A stretch of 19,172 nt of DNA from an uncultured Blautia sp. (GCA_900551465.1 URWL01000001.1:1-19172); one strand, 5' to 3'; positions 7,406-15,326 are shown, counted from the stretch's first letter. The notes: generated by a model not told the origin, from the letters alone. Program-made: numbers and translations.

Positions 7406-7434
7406 TTTATATATTGTTTAATTTTCTCATTTAA
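7406..7434 (-). promoter_or_regulatory. Candidate metK promoter
   Basis: TTAAAT (7429-7434) as -35 and TATAAA (7406-7411) as -10 are separated by 17 bases. The predicted start, near 7399, would fall at the first arm of the hairpin. Transcripts starting here would lack part of that arm and escape termination, while readthrough from the toxin gene would not. The -35 match is weak. Confidence 0.4.
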
Positions 7435-7745
7435 CCTTTTAATCGGCTTTCAATATCTGATGCACTATACAGTACATCTGTTACAATCACCTTATCTCCC
7501 TGGATTACAAAAAAGACCGAATAATTGTCTACCAACAATCTTCTCATCTCTTTGCTTCGTTCCGGCTCTGATTCCATAATACGGATTCTCTCAGCCATAG
7601 TATCCAATGTTAAAATAGCGTCTGCAATCCGGTTGTATTGATCCATCGCATTTTCTGGTGCCTGAAGAACATAAGCGATGTGATTATATAACTGCTCCAT
7701 ATCAGCCAATGCTTCATTTGTAATCTCAACCGTATAGTGTTTCAT
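7431..7745 (-). CDS. RelE/ParE-family toxin
   Basis: The 104-residue product starting at MKHYTVEIT is a type II toxin of the RelE/ParE fold. It has the N-terminal strand and helix pair (EALADMEQLYNHIAYVLQAPENA), a central MRRLLVDNYSVFFVI strand region and the C-terminal VTDVLYSASDIESRL, which is typical of ParE/RelE-like proteins of Bacillota. The ATG comes one base after the antitoxin stop. The 14-residue extension of the open frame overlaps the antitoxin and is not needed. RelE members cleave mRNA on the ribosome and ParE members poison gyrase. The sequence does not clearly separate the two. It stabilises the element together with its antitoxin. Confidence 0.9.
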   Translation of the reverse strand: MKHYTVEITNEALADMEQLYNHIAYVLQAPENAMDQYNRIADAILTLDTMAERIRIMESEPERSKEMRRLLVDNYSVFFVIQGDKVIVTDVLYSASDIESRLKG

Positions 7746-7746
7746 A

Positions 7747-8049
7747 TCAATGATTCTCCCTGAATTTTGCGAACGCTTCTGCTGCATTTTGCACTCTTCC
7801 TGCAGCTATATCATTGTAACCTTTTTCCAATTTCTGATGGATTTCTTCTGTTGTCATGGCATCTGCATGAATCGATACTGGTGCTTTTGGTAAAGAAACA
7901 GAAAATGGAATTCCACCTGTAAGAGAAATTTGATTCAAATACATATCAATCGCTGTTGACATAGGAACACCTAACTGAGACAATACTTTTTCTGCCCGCT
8001 CTTTGACAGTTGGGTTTACTCTTAAGTTTAATGTTGCTGTTTTTTCCAT
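7747..8049 (-). CDS. relB: RelB/DinJ-family antitoxin
   Basis: This 100-residue protein starts with a ribbon-helix-helix strand (ATLNLRVNPTVKERAEKVLSQLGVPMSTAIDMYLNQI), the classic RelB/DinJ N-terminus that dimerises and binds the operator. The C-terminal part (EEIHQKLEKGYNDIAAGRV) wraps the toxin. I choose ATG 8049, seven bases after AAGGAGG. The GTG two codons earlier lies too close to that site. It sits directly downstream of an inverted-repeat operator that overlaps its promoter, so autoregulation is expected. It precedes the toxin in the usual antitoxin-first order. Confidence 0.93.
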   Translation of the reverse strand: MEKTATLNLRVNPTVKERAEKVLSQLGVPMSTAIDMYLNQISLTGGIPFSVSLPKAPVSIHADAMTTEEIHQKLEKGYNDIAAGRVQNAAEAFAKFRENH

Positions 8050-8072
8050 GATCACACCTCCTTGTTTCTTAT

Positions 8073-8101
8073 ATTGTAACGCTTTTGTCGTTACAATTCA
8101 A
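8073..8101 (-). promoter_or_regulatory. Promoter and overlapping operator of the toxin-antitoxin operon
   Basis: On the minus strand TTGAAT (8096-8101) and TACAAT (8073-8078) are spaced by 17 bases. A 9-bp inverted repeat, ATTGTAACG (8073-8081) and CGTTACAAT (8089-8097), covers the -10 box and the spacer. That is where a RelB dimer pair would repress transcription. AAGGAGG of relB follows shortly after. Confidence 0.8.
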
Positions 8102-8230
8102 GCACTATTTCTCACATTTTCTAAGTTTTATATCCGATTTTACATTTTCATTATACTCTCAGATTTTCGCTTAAAAAACACATTCCAGATAGATGGCAGA
8201 TACATCCAGATAGCTGCAAAAGTCCCAGTC

Positions 8231-8644
8231 TTTAAACACTTTCTGACACTACATCACGCCACATTTCGTTGTACATCCTACATCCTCGAACACTTTTGTG
8301 TATGATGGTACTGTCCTTTTCATGCAGCCCTGTCTCATATTCTGCACTTTTCGGGTGCTTTCAAACACTTCCCGGCAACTTCAGTTCCAAAAAGCCACCA
8401 AAGAGCTGGAAAAGCGCCCATCTTCGAACACTTTCCCAACACTACAAGACTACACAAGCCGCCACGATCCGTTGCACATCCATTAACTTCGAACACTTTT
8501 TGTTCCGTAGTGCCACTTCTTACCTGCAGCTTGTCTCATATTCTGCACTTTTGGGGTACTTTTGAACACTTTCTGACATTACTGACTCCGAAGCGTACTG
8601 GAGATATCCAGAGACCGGAAGAAAGTTCCCACTGTTGAACACTT
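8231..8644. repeat. Higher-order repeat: seven AACACTT boxes in about 2.3 units of 200 bp
   Basis: The box AACACTT, usually within TCGAACACTTT or TTGAACACTTT, occurs at 8235, 8289, 8364, 8427, 8492, 8565 and 8638, always in the same direction. Boxes 1, 4 and 7 share one flank (a C/T-rich ...CCCA...T sequence). Boxes 2 and 5 share a second flank (GTTG(T/C)ACATCC). Boxes 3 and 6 share a third: an exact match of 21 bp (8331-8351 and 8532-8552), starting TGTCTCATATTCTGC. Spacing between equivalent boxes is 192-211 bp. The stretch fills the otherwise empty 8102-8652 interval between sortase and relB. The last box is only nine bases from the sortase stop. No credible gene was seen in it on either strand. 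Confidence 0.85.
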
Positions 8645-8652
8645 TTTCCCCT

Positions 8653-9435
8653 TTAAGCTCCTGTTTTTACTGCCACAAGGATGTTCCGGGCTTGTTTCCA
8701 CTCATAAGAGCAGGTCACCAGCGTCAGAGTTTTCTCACAACCTATGCCATCTACCCCTGTTTCAAACAACGACAGCGCTTTTGCCTGCGCTACATAAGCC
8801 TCCAATTCCTGTGGACTCTGAAAAGATGTCCTCTGGAAGTCGAACATGGACACATCGGCTTTCAAAACTGCCGCTATCCGGTACTCCTCCATCCCTCCCG
8901 GTGTCTGAAAGAACACCCTGGGATGTGCTTTCCAGTAATCATAGGAGGCGTACTGATCCAGATTCCCGAACATTGCCCCGCTGTTCATGTTGTGACCGTA
9001 GATGGTCAGATTTCCCGATTCTCCCAGAATACAGTCTGCCTGGAGGAACAAACTTCCATTGATGTCGTAGTTTCCCCGGTAATCCCTCGGCAGATAATAC
9101 TCCGGTTCTTCCGGGCTGCTCTGCAGTACCGGATAATCGATGCCACTCTCCTGGATCGTAAGCCAGCCCCGAACATCCGGATACTGACTCTGGAGGGAGC
9201 GAAAGTCAACGGCAGGCACTTCCAGTTCTCTTCCAGCCTGTTCCTCTTTTTGTGTTGGAGAGCCCCCGCCCGGAGGAAATACCTCCGGGAAGTGGGATTT
9301 TAAGTCCTCCACCAGTTCCCGGTTCTGCCGGGGGATGATAACAAAATCATAATAAAGCAACGCTGCACTCATCATGCAAATGGCACACAACATCACCTGC
9401 AACATCCACAGCCTACTCTTCTTTTTTCGTTTCAT
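8653..9435 (-). CDS. srtB: Class B sortase
   Basis: This 260-residue transpeptidase anchors surface proteins to the wall. It has a basic N-terminus, one signal-anchor helix (about 10-30), a linker, and the SrtB-like catalytic domain. The catalytic His148 lies in IYGHNM, Cys242 in TLVTCSY and Arg250 in KQARNILVAV. The frame overlaps the end of the adhesin gene by 23 bases, implying co-translation and that the adhesin is its substrate. No strong ribosome binding site precedes the 9435 ATG. A start at Met11 (9405), with AGAGTAGG upstream, is an alternative but would remove the basic residues before the membrane helix. Confidence 0.92.
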   Translation of the reverse strand: MKRKKKSRLWMLQVMLCAICMMSAALLYYDFVIIPRQNRELVEDLKSHFPEVFPPGGGSPTQKEEQAGRELEVPAVDFRSLQSQYPDVRGWLTIQESGIDYPVLQSSPEEPEYYLPRDYRGNYDINGSLFLQADCILGESGNLTIYGHNMNSGAMFGNLDQYASYDYWKAHPRVFFQTPGGMEEYRIAAVLKADVSMFDFQRTSFQSPQELEAYVAQAKALSLFETGVDGIGCEKTLTLVTCSYEWKQARNILVAVKTGA

Positions 9436-12400
9436 CTACTTTTTCTGTCTTTCCATGTTTCTTCTTATAAATCATGGTTGCCATGAGTCCGGCTGCTGAT
9501 GCTCCCAGAAGAACAAACAGCAGGATTGGTTTCCAGTGGTCATCCCCTGTCTGCGGTACACCCGGTGTTTCCGGTGTTCTTGCATCTTTCATTTCCACCT
9601 TCTGGATTTCCATGGTATCTTCCAATGTGAATTTCACATCTTCTGCAATCTCATAGCCTTCCGGCGCTGTGATCTCTCGCAAAGTCAGTTCTTCCCCTAC
9701 CGGAAGTTTCTCTACCAGATGAGGCTTTCCATCCGTTACCCACTCTTCCAGAATCTCACCCTCTTTATTTAAGATCTGCAGCTTGGCACCTTTCAGTTCT
9801 TCGCCTGTGGTAATATCCGTCTTGGAAATTTCTACTTTGGAATAATCATCCTTCATCTCTACCTTGGTCACACTGCCATCTTCTTTTACTTCAAACTCGA
9901 TATCTTCTGCAGATACATAGCCCTCTACATAAGGCGGCAGTTCTTCGTGAAGGATATACGTTCCTTCTGGCAGTCCATAGACTACGTGCGGTTCTTTTGT
10001 ACTGATCCACTCTTCTACGATGTTGCCCTCTTTATCGATGATCTGAAGCTTCGCACCTTCCAGTTCTTCCCCGGTTGTTGCATCGGTTTTCGTAAATTGG
10101 CTCTCAGTCGGCTGGTTTTCCACTTCTTTTGTCAGCTTGATTTCTGCAAGGTTCTGATCTGTGTAAGAGGCATCCACCTCCCAGATTTCTTCATTTGGAA
10201 GATATCCCGGTTTTCTCACTTCCTCTTTTACATAATATTTTCCATGATATAGGTCGCTATCAAAGGTAAGTTGACCGTTTTCATCCGTTGCTTTCTTCTC
10301 CAAAAGCGTATCTTTTTCTACAAGAACCTCACCCTGCTGAGACAGAATATCTTCTTTTGCGTACAATCCGAAAATCACGCCTTCCAGTTTTTCTTCTGTG
10401 ACTGCATCTTTTTTCTCTACAGAAATGGAAATCTTCTGTCTTTCATTTTTATAGGCAACGCCTTCATAAACCACAGCCTGCGTATCATCCTTTGCAGTCA
10501 GGGTAAATTCCTTCTGTTCCGGGTTCAATACGAAATGGTCGCCTGCCACCGTTTCTTTCAGATAATAAGAACCCAGTGGAAGATTGTTCACTACTGCTTT
10601 TCCTTCTTTATCTGTGACCAGGGTTGCTACTAAATCATCTTTTTCATAGCGGATGACCGGATTGCCCTGTTCATTTTTCGCACCATCTGGAGAGTAAATG
10701 GTATCCTTGGCATACAATTCAAAAGTTGCCCCTTCCACACCGGATTCTTCATATACAAAGTCATGGAACACCCCGGTATCGGTATCCTCTCCGGTCACTG
10801 CATCTTTGATCTTTCCAGCCAGTCTTTTTGCCTTTGCAAGCAGGGAATCTCCCTTCACCTCTACTGGCTGTTCCCCGGTTTTCGTTAATGTCAGGCTTCC
10901 CACCTGCTCATCGTTTGGCTGCTCGATTTCCACAATGACTGCTCCGGTATCCGGATCGATCTGATGGGCAGTATCCGAGGAAACGGTGATTACGATTCCC
11001 TCTTTGGCATTTTCTTTGTAACTGCCTTTTTCGGTCACTTCTAGTGGAGAAATCACCGTTTGCCCTTCATACAAGGACATTTCATACCCCTGTCTTACAA
11101 ATCCTTCCGGCGCTTTCACTTCTTCAATCCGATAGGTAGAACATTTCAGTTCTTCCGGTGTGACCAAATAGCCTTCCTCATTGGTCTTGAAAATGCTAAT
11201 CGTTTCTTTCTTCGGATAGAATACCGTCTGCTCTACATATTCCTCTTTTTCCATATCAAAGATTTTATAGGAAGCGCCTGCTTTTAAAACCGGATTTCCT
11301 GTCTGTGCATCCTTTTTCACAATCTTTAATAAAAATTCAAACGGACGGTCATCGAACACACGCCACACCATCGGCTCTCTGCTGTCCTCGTCTACCTTCA
11401 CCAAAAACGGATCGATGGCTTTCAAATTCTCCGGTACGGTGCTTTCCTCTACTACATAAAGACCATACGGAAGTTCCGGACTGATGGCATATCCCTTTTT
11501 ATCGGTAATCAGTTCCGGCACCGGGACAGCCTTGCCATCCACATAGGTCACTGCCACCTCTTCTTTACTGAAATCATACCCACGGAAATCTTCCGCAGTA
11601 AACTGATCTCCATGGGATGGCTGTAGTTCCCCGCTCTTTACTTTCGACAGGTTGCTGACTAAATACACTTTAAATCCTGCACCTTCCACAAGCTCTGTTT
11701 CTGTCTGGTCACCATCTTCGCTGATCTTGATGAGCTGGAACGCCTGTTTCTTCACCTGCTCCTGTACAGTCAGATCTCTGGTTACCTCTGCTACTTCCTG
11801 ACCTTCATAGGTAAGATCCACGTCATATTCTGTGGTATCTACCGTATAACCTTCCGGCGGAGTAATCTCTTTCACATACATTTTTCCTAGATACAATTCA
11901 GAAAAATCTAAAGTGCCATTCTCCTTAATCACGCCCTGTGCGATGAGACTGTCTTTTTTAAACAACACACCCGTCTTTCCGTCCGGGTGGACAATATCCT
12001 CTCTGGCATACAGACCATACACGGCTCCTGCAAGGGAGCTGTCTCCTTGTGGGAGAAAGTCCTGCGTCTCCTTATCAATCTTTTTGATATGGACAGCGCC
12101 TTTTACCCTCTCATCAGTTGCTGAGATGTTAACTGTCTTTCCGGCTTCCACATCCACCTTATGGATCACATCACTCTGCGCATACTTGTCCGGAGCCTTG
12201 ATTTCCTTCACATATACGGTTTTAATGGCTGCCTCAAAGTAATCACTTACTGCCTTTCCCTCTTCCCCGGTGGCTGGCATTTCCATTAACAGATGCTCAC
12301 ATTTGCTGTCTGTATAAATGCCATAGACTGCACCATCCAATGGGTTCTTCGTGTCTGCATCTTTTTTGAGAAGTTCAATCCTTGTCATCTCCAGCCAGTC

Positions 12401-13798
12401 TACGGTAAAACTTACCGGATTGGCTTTCTCCGATTCAAAGACTCCAATATCCTGATTGCTGTTTCCTGTGGATAACACCAGCGTTCTCCAAGTCTCTCCC
12501 ACAGAACCATGCAGCTCCCCAGAGGAATAGGTTCCGGTATGAAGCATTGGGGCAGTCAGATAAAAGGTATCTCCGCCATAGATTTTTAACGCACCATTCT
12601 CTGCGGAAGTTCCCTTTGTCTTGTTATAAATGGTGATGTCTTTTGGCACATTGACAGAAATATAGTTTCGATGATCCCCGGACAATGTGATATCCGGTGT
12701 TTTCTGCACATTTCCATCACGGACTGCTTTTACGGATGTTTTAGAAAGAGAAATCTCTCCTTTCGGCGGTTCTTCCATAGCAAACAGATGGTCAATATAG
12801 GCGATCACCCCTGCTTTTACTAAGTCCTCATACTTGCATCCCGTAAATCCTGCCTCACCTGCGTAAGCATAGCTGGCTGCGATATGGGTATATACATATT
12901 TCTCTTCCGCACTTTTCCCAGACAAATAACTACCTGTAATATCCCCGGCGCCGCCATAGCCATAATACAGCACTTTCTGCAGGTTCTTATTGCTGTCAAG
13001 CACCTGTGCTACATAATCTCCACTCGGCGGTGAAGAACGATGGGATTCCAGACAATAGGCAATCTTTCCATTCACCGTAAACCAGCAGGTCAGATAATTT
13101 CCAATATAACTTGGATAGTAGATGGTCTCTCCTTTTTCCAGATGTACCGTTTCTCTTGCAGTAAAGGTATTTTCTGCACCGGAAAACATCATCACTTCCC
13201 CATCCTCAATCTTTTCTTCCAGTTCCCTTGCTGCCTGTGCATCTGCATCTTCCCCGGATACCGTTACTTCCACCTCCGTGATCTCCTGCACAGGCGTCTC
13301 CGAATCTTCTTCGGATTTCGTATCCTCTTTCTGTTTCTGCCCACCATTTTCTTCTGCATGGGCCTGTCCTTCCGAATCCGTCAGGATAATCTTACGAGTA
13401 ACGGAATAACTGTCACGCGCATCTTTTGGCACAACCCAGTAGGTTGCAATATAAGTCCCTGCCTGGTCAGGGTGGTAGCTCCCTCCATCTTCCGCCTCGA
13501 TACGTTCCAAGGTAACATCCTCTTGTTCCGGATTGTAATGGATTCCCTCCATACAAGTCTCTGCCATAAAATCCTTGTCAGAAATATCTTTCGTGATATC
13601 TTCTGCTGTTACTGTCTGCTCAGAAATTTCCGACACCGGATGCTCCGATTCTGTCTTACTTTCTTTTTCTGTCACAGCCTTCTGTGAAATTTCACGTTCT
13701 GCCGCATGGACATCCGCTAAGTTCCCAAGCGGACTAAGCCCCATAAGCAGTGCGAGCCCAAAGGCTGCAAGTCTTGTTTTGATATTCCTGCTCTTCAT
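9413..13798 (-). CDS. Multi-domain SpaA/CnaB cell-wall adhesin (pilin-like) with thioester-like head
   Basis: This large 1461-residue surface protein is probably an adhesin that bridges cells during mating or colonisation. A signal peptide (about 1-32, ending VHAAE) is followed by an acidic linker and a thioester-domain-like head (about 205-340) with Cys249 in IAYCLES. The usual Thr-Gln of the second motif reads Thr-His (YTHIAASYAY, His305). About eight CnaB/SpaA-type domains follow, recognised by repeats of 'KxD..TG..L.GA.....' and '(V/I)KE..PPEGY'-like segments. The last two are 89-residue tandem copies. The wall signal VPQTG (1414-1418), a membrane helix (about 1424-1443) and a Lys-rich tail end the protein. 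AAAGGAG precedes the ATG by six bases. The gene lies only 54 bases after the cyclotransferase, behind a terminator-like hairpin, and overlaps srtB. Confidence 0.94.
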   Translation of the reverse strand: MKSRNIKTRLAAFGLALLMGLSPLGNLADVHAAEREISQKAVTEKESKTESEHPVSEISEQTVTAEDITKDISDKDFMAETCMEGIHYNPEQEDVTLERIEAEDGGSYHPDQAGTYIATYWVVPKDARDSYSVTRKIILTDSEGQAHAEENGGQKQKEDTKSEEDSETPVQEITEVEVTVSGEDADAQAARELEEKIEDGEVMMFSGAENTFTARETVHLEKGETIYYPSYIGNYLTCWFTVNGKIAYCLESHRSSPPSGDYVAQVLDSNKNLQKVLYYGYGGAGDITGSYLSGKSAEEKYVYTHIAASYAYAGEAGFTGCKYEDLVKAGVIAYIDHLFAMEEPPKGEISLSKTSVKAVRDGNVQKTPDITLSGDHRNYISVNVPKDITIYNKTKGTSAENGALKIYGGDTFYLTAPMLHTGTYSSGELHGSVGETWRTLVLSTGNSNQDIGVFESEKANPVSFTVDWLEMTRIELLKKDADTKNPLDGAVYGIYTDSKCEHLLMEMPATGEEGKAVSDYFEAAIKTVYVKEIKAPDKYAQSDVIHKVDVEAGKTVNISATDERVKGAVHIKKIDKETQDFLPQGDSSLAGAVYGLYAREDIVHPDGKTGVLFKKDSLIAQGVIKENGTLDFSELYLGKMYVKEITPPEGYTVDTTEYDVDLTYEGQEVAEVTRDLTVQEQVKKQAFQLIKISEDGDQTETELVEGAGFKVYLVSNLSKVKSGELQPSHGDQFTAEDFRGYDFSKEEVAVTYVDGKAVPVPELITDKKGYAISPELPYGLYVVEESTVPENLKAIDPFLVKVDEDSREPMVWRVFDDRPFEFLLKIVKKDAQTGNPVLKAGASYKIFDMEKEEYVEQTVFYPKKETISIFKTNEEGYLVTPEELKCSTYRIEEVKAPEGFVRQGYEMSLYEGQTVISPLEVTEKGSYKENAKEGIVITVSSDTAHQIDPDTGAVIVEIEQPNDEQVGSLTLTKTGEQPVEVKGDSLLAKAKRLAGKIKDAVTGEDTDTGVFHDFVYEESGVEGATFELYAKDTIYSPDGAKNEQGNPVIRYEKDDLVATLVTDKEGKAVVNNLPLGSYYLKETVAGDHFVLNPEQKEFTLTAKDDTQAVVYEGVAYKNERQKISISVEKKDAVTEEKLEGVIFGLYAKEDILSQQGEVLVEKDTLLEKKATDENGQLTFDSDLYHGKYYVKEEVRKPGYLPNEEIWEVDASYTDQNLAEIKLTKEVENQPTESQFTKTDATTGEELEGAKLQIIDKEGNIVEEWISTKEPHVVYGLPEGTYILHEELPPYVEGYVSAEDIEFEVKEDGSVTKVEMKDDYSKVEISKTDITTGEELKGAKLQILNKEGEILEEWVTDGKPHLVEKLPVGEELTLREITAPEGYEIAEDVKFTLEDTMEIQKVEMKDARTPETPGVPQTGDDHWKPILLFVLLGASAAGLMATMIYKKKHGKTEKVDETKKEE
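9584..10102 (-). repeat. Tandem duplication of the last two CnaB domains
   Basis: Adhesin residues about 1233-1321 and 1322-1405 are clearly homologous (both carry KTDxTTGEELxGAKLQI and EGxIxEEW). Their DNA also aligns, for example the GATCTG(C/A)AGCTT(G/C)GCACC blocks at 9773 and 10040, 267 bp (89 codons) apart in frame. This is a recent domain duplication within the adhesin and a likely site of length variation. Confidence 0.75.
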
Positions 13799-13818
13799 TG
13801 CATTCTCCTTTTTTCGTT

Positions 13819-13847
13819 AAAAATACCGCAGAGGCTTTCCCCTGCGG
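13819..13847 (-). terminator. Terminator-like hairpin between the cyclotransferase and adhesin genes
   Basis: On the minus strand CCGCAGGGG (from 13847) pairs with CCTCTGCGG (to 13826) around a loop of four bases, giving nine pairs including one G-U. It is followed by TATTTTT. It lies right after the cyclotransferase stop, and the adhesin ribosome binding site (AAAGGAG) begins about a dozen bases beyond the T-run. No promoter fits in between. Confidence 0.8.
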
Positions 13848-13852
13848 CGTTG

Positions 13853-14350
13853 TTATCTGCTGACTTTTGTTTTCTTGTGACTGGGTTTCTCTCTGCCTAC
13901 TTCCTGTCTTGTACGCTTTAGCGCATCGGTTATAGATCGGCTGGAAATCCCATTCTGATGGCAGCCTTCCACGATCCCCATAAAATAAAGATCCGAGGGG
14001 ATGGCCAGCTGATCCTTATAGGGTGCATTCATGATATATGCCATGACTTCCCGCTTCACACCATCCGTTCCCTGAACAAGAACAGCCTCCTTCCCATACA
14101 AATGGGGATACCCTTCATAAAAGTCCAGGCTTTTTTCACACTCCGGTGTGATCTTCCAAAGCACCCCTTCCACCTGGCTGCCCTCTTCCGGCAAAATGGT
14201 GGCAACACCGCTTCCTTTCCCTCTGCCACAAAAGGTCAGGCGGTATCCCTCCAGCCGGACATTCTCCACTACGGAAGCTGCCGGACAGCGGTACGCCATC
14301 TGGTCTAAGTTCATATTGCTGCCATAGGCAAAATAATAGGTTTCTTTCAT
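13853..14350 (-). CDS. Gamma-glutamylcyclotransferase-like (GGCT/AIG2) protein
   Basis: This 165-residue protein is of the GGCT fold, whose members release a gamma-glutamyl group as 5-oxoproline. The signature YGSNM is at residues 9-13, the region that binds the glutamyl carboxylate. The candidate general base Glu79 lies in LDFYEGYP. The GVLWKI strand is in place, and a basic tail (about 150-165) has been added. An AGGAGG site precedes the ATG and overlaps the amidoligase stop, so translation is coupled. Pairing with an amidoligase is a known genomic association of this family (Iyer, Aravind and colleagues' comparative work), suggesting one enzyme forms a gamma-glutamyl-type amide and this one cleaves or edits it. 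The actual substrate is unknown. Confidence 0.88.
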   Translation of the reverse strand: MKETYYFAYGSNMNLDQMAYRCPAASVVENVRLEGYRLTFCGRGKGSGVATILPEEGSQVEGVLWKITPECEKSLDFYEGYPHLYGKEAVLVQGTDGVKREVMAYIMNAPYKDQLAIPSDLYFMGIVEGCHQNGISSRSITDALKRTRQEVGREKPSHKKTKVSR

Positions 14351-14360
14351 CTCTTACCTC

Positions 14361-15320
14361 CTAACGGGCATCCTCCGCCCGATGATTTCGATTCAAACAT
14401 TCATAGGTACTGCGGTCATACCTCCATGCCCTGTCACCCTCCAGATTGGCAAGCAGATGTTCCCGGACATTTTTATATTCTGGTCCAATGAGCCCTAACC
14501 GCAGTAAAAAGGTACGGAATGTAAATGCAGGATTCTCGGTAATCTCTGTTTTCCGCATCTGGGTACATTTCTGATTGATGGCCTGAGCGGAAATGGCAAG
14601 GGCCAGCGTGATATTTGCCCGTACTTTTCCTGCATGGAGGGTACTCTCAAAACATCTCCACTCCAAAGTTCCTTTGGAAAATACTGCATGAAGGTTCAAC
14701 GCATAGTACCGGGTATCGTCATAATGATCATGGCTTCCATCCCTGCCTCCATACCAGATCTGTTTCAGTTTTTCCATGGAAATGGTGTTGTTTTGCATTC
14801 TACGGATTTTTTCCAGCACAATGGGGCGTACTTTCTGACAATAGTTGCTTTCTCTGGAAGTCTGCACTTTCAATGCCTTGAACAGAATATCCTCTTTGGA
14901 ATACATGATAGTCATAGCATTTTTGAGGATTCTTGGGGTGTGATTGGAAGCGTCCACATGAACATGCTGCCCGCAGGACTCATTTACCTTTGCCCCATGG
15001 TGCCTCAAACACCGCACTACTTCCTGCAGCTTCCCCATCTCTCCATAGGAAAGTTTGGGACTGACCATTTCAGTGCTGTATTCACTTCCGGCACGGACCA
15101 TGCGTCCACGCTCCCTGCGTTCCGTATAGATACTGCCATCATACATAAACTTCCACTTCTTCCCTTCCTGATCTGTCACAGACCAGACTCCATAATATCC
15201 ACCATCACAAACTGCCCGTGTTCCAAACATCTCCGCGACTACCTCCGCAGCCCTCTGCCTGGTAATGCCTGTCATCTCAATCTCTGTACCGAAGTACTGA
15301 TCCTGAATTCCAATTGCCAT
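14361..15320 (-). CDS. Putative amidoligase (COOH-NH2 ligase, glutamine-synthetase-like fold)
   Basis: This 319-residue protein belongs to the Amidoligase_2 family (PF12224), predicted ATP-dependent enzymes that join a carboxyl group to an amine. Visible markers are the N-terminal acidic EIE (13-15) of the metal site, CGQHVHVD at 116-123 (His119, His121), and the EWRCFEST strand at about 220-227 with Glu220, Arg222 and Glu225. These match the E...HVH...E.R pattern of the family. GAGGTAAGG precedes the ATG, six bases after the methyltransferase stop. It is followed directly by a GGCT protein, so the two act together. Substrate candidates such as peptidoglycan cross-bridge peptides, the neighbouring adhesin or a small gamma-glutamyl metabolite are inference only. 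Confidence 0.9.
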   Translation of the reverse strand: MAIGIQDQYFGTEIEMTGITRQRAAEVVAEMFGTRAVCDGGYYGVWSVTDQEGKKWKFMYDGSIYTERRERGRMVRAGSEYSTEMVSPKLSYGEMGKLQEVVRCLRHHGAKVNESCGQHVHVDASNHTPRILKNAMTIMYSKEDILFKALKVQTSRESNYCQKVRPIVLEKIRRMQNNTISMEKLKQIWYGGRDGSHDHYDDTRYYALNLHAVFSKGTLEWRCFESTLHAGKVRANITLALAISAQAINQKCTQMRKTEITENPAFTFRTFLLRLGLIGPEYKNVREHLLANLEGDRAWRYDRSTYECLNRNHRAEDAR

Positions 15321-15326
15321 ACTGCC

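Noticed and set aside
7335..7430. SAM riboswitch in front of metK
   Set aside because: The gap is only 96 bases and holds one simple hairpin. A SAM-I aptamer with its multi-helix junction does not fit, and no conserved aptamer motifs were seen.
8269..8565. 98-residue plus-strand open frame in the repeat region, with repeated VSYSAL(F/L)G segments
   Set aside because: The peptide repetition just reflects the DNA repeat. There is no ribosome binding site, the frame stops before the next repeat, and the composition is not protein-like.
8231..8644. CRISPR array
   Set aside because: Repeats are short (7-12 bases), spacing is irregular (54-75), the flanks themselves repeat, and no cas gene is present.
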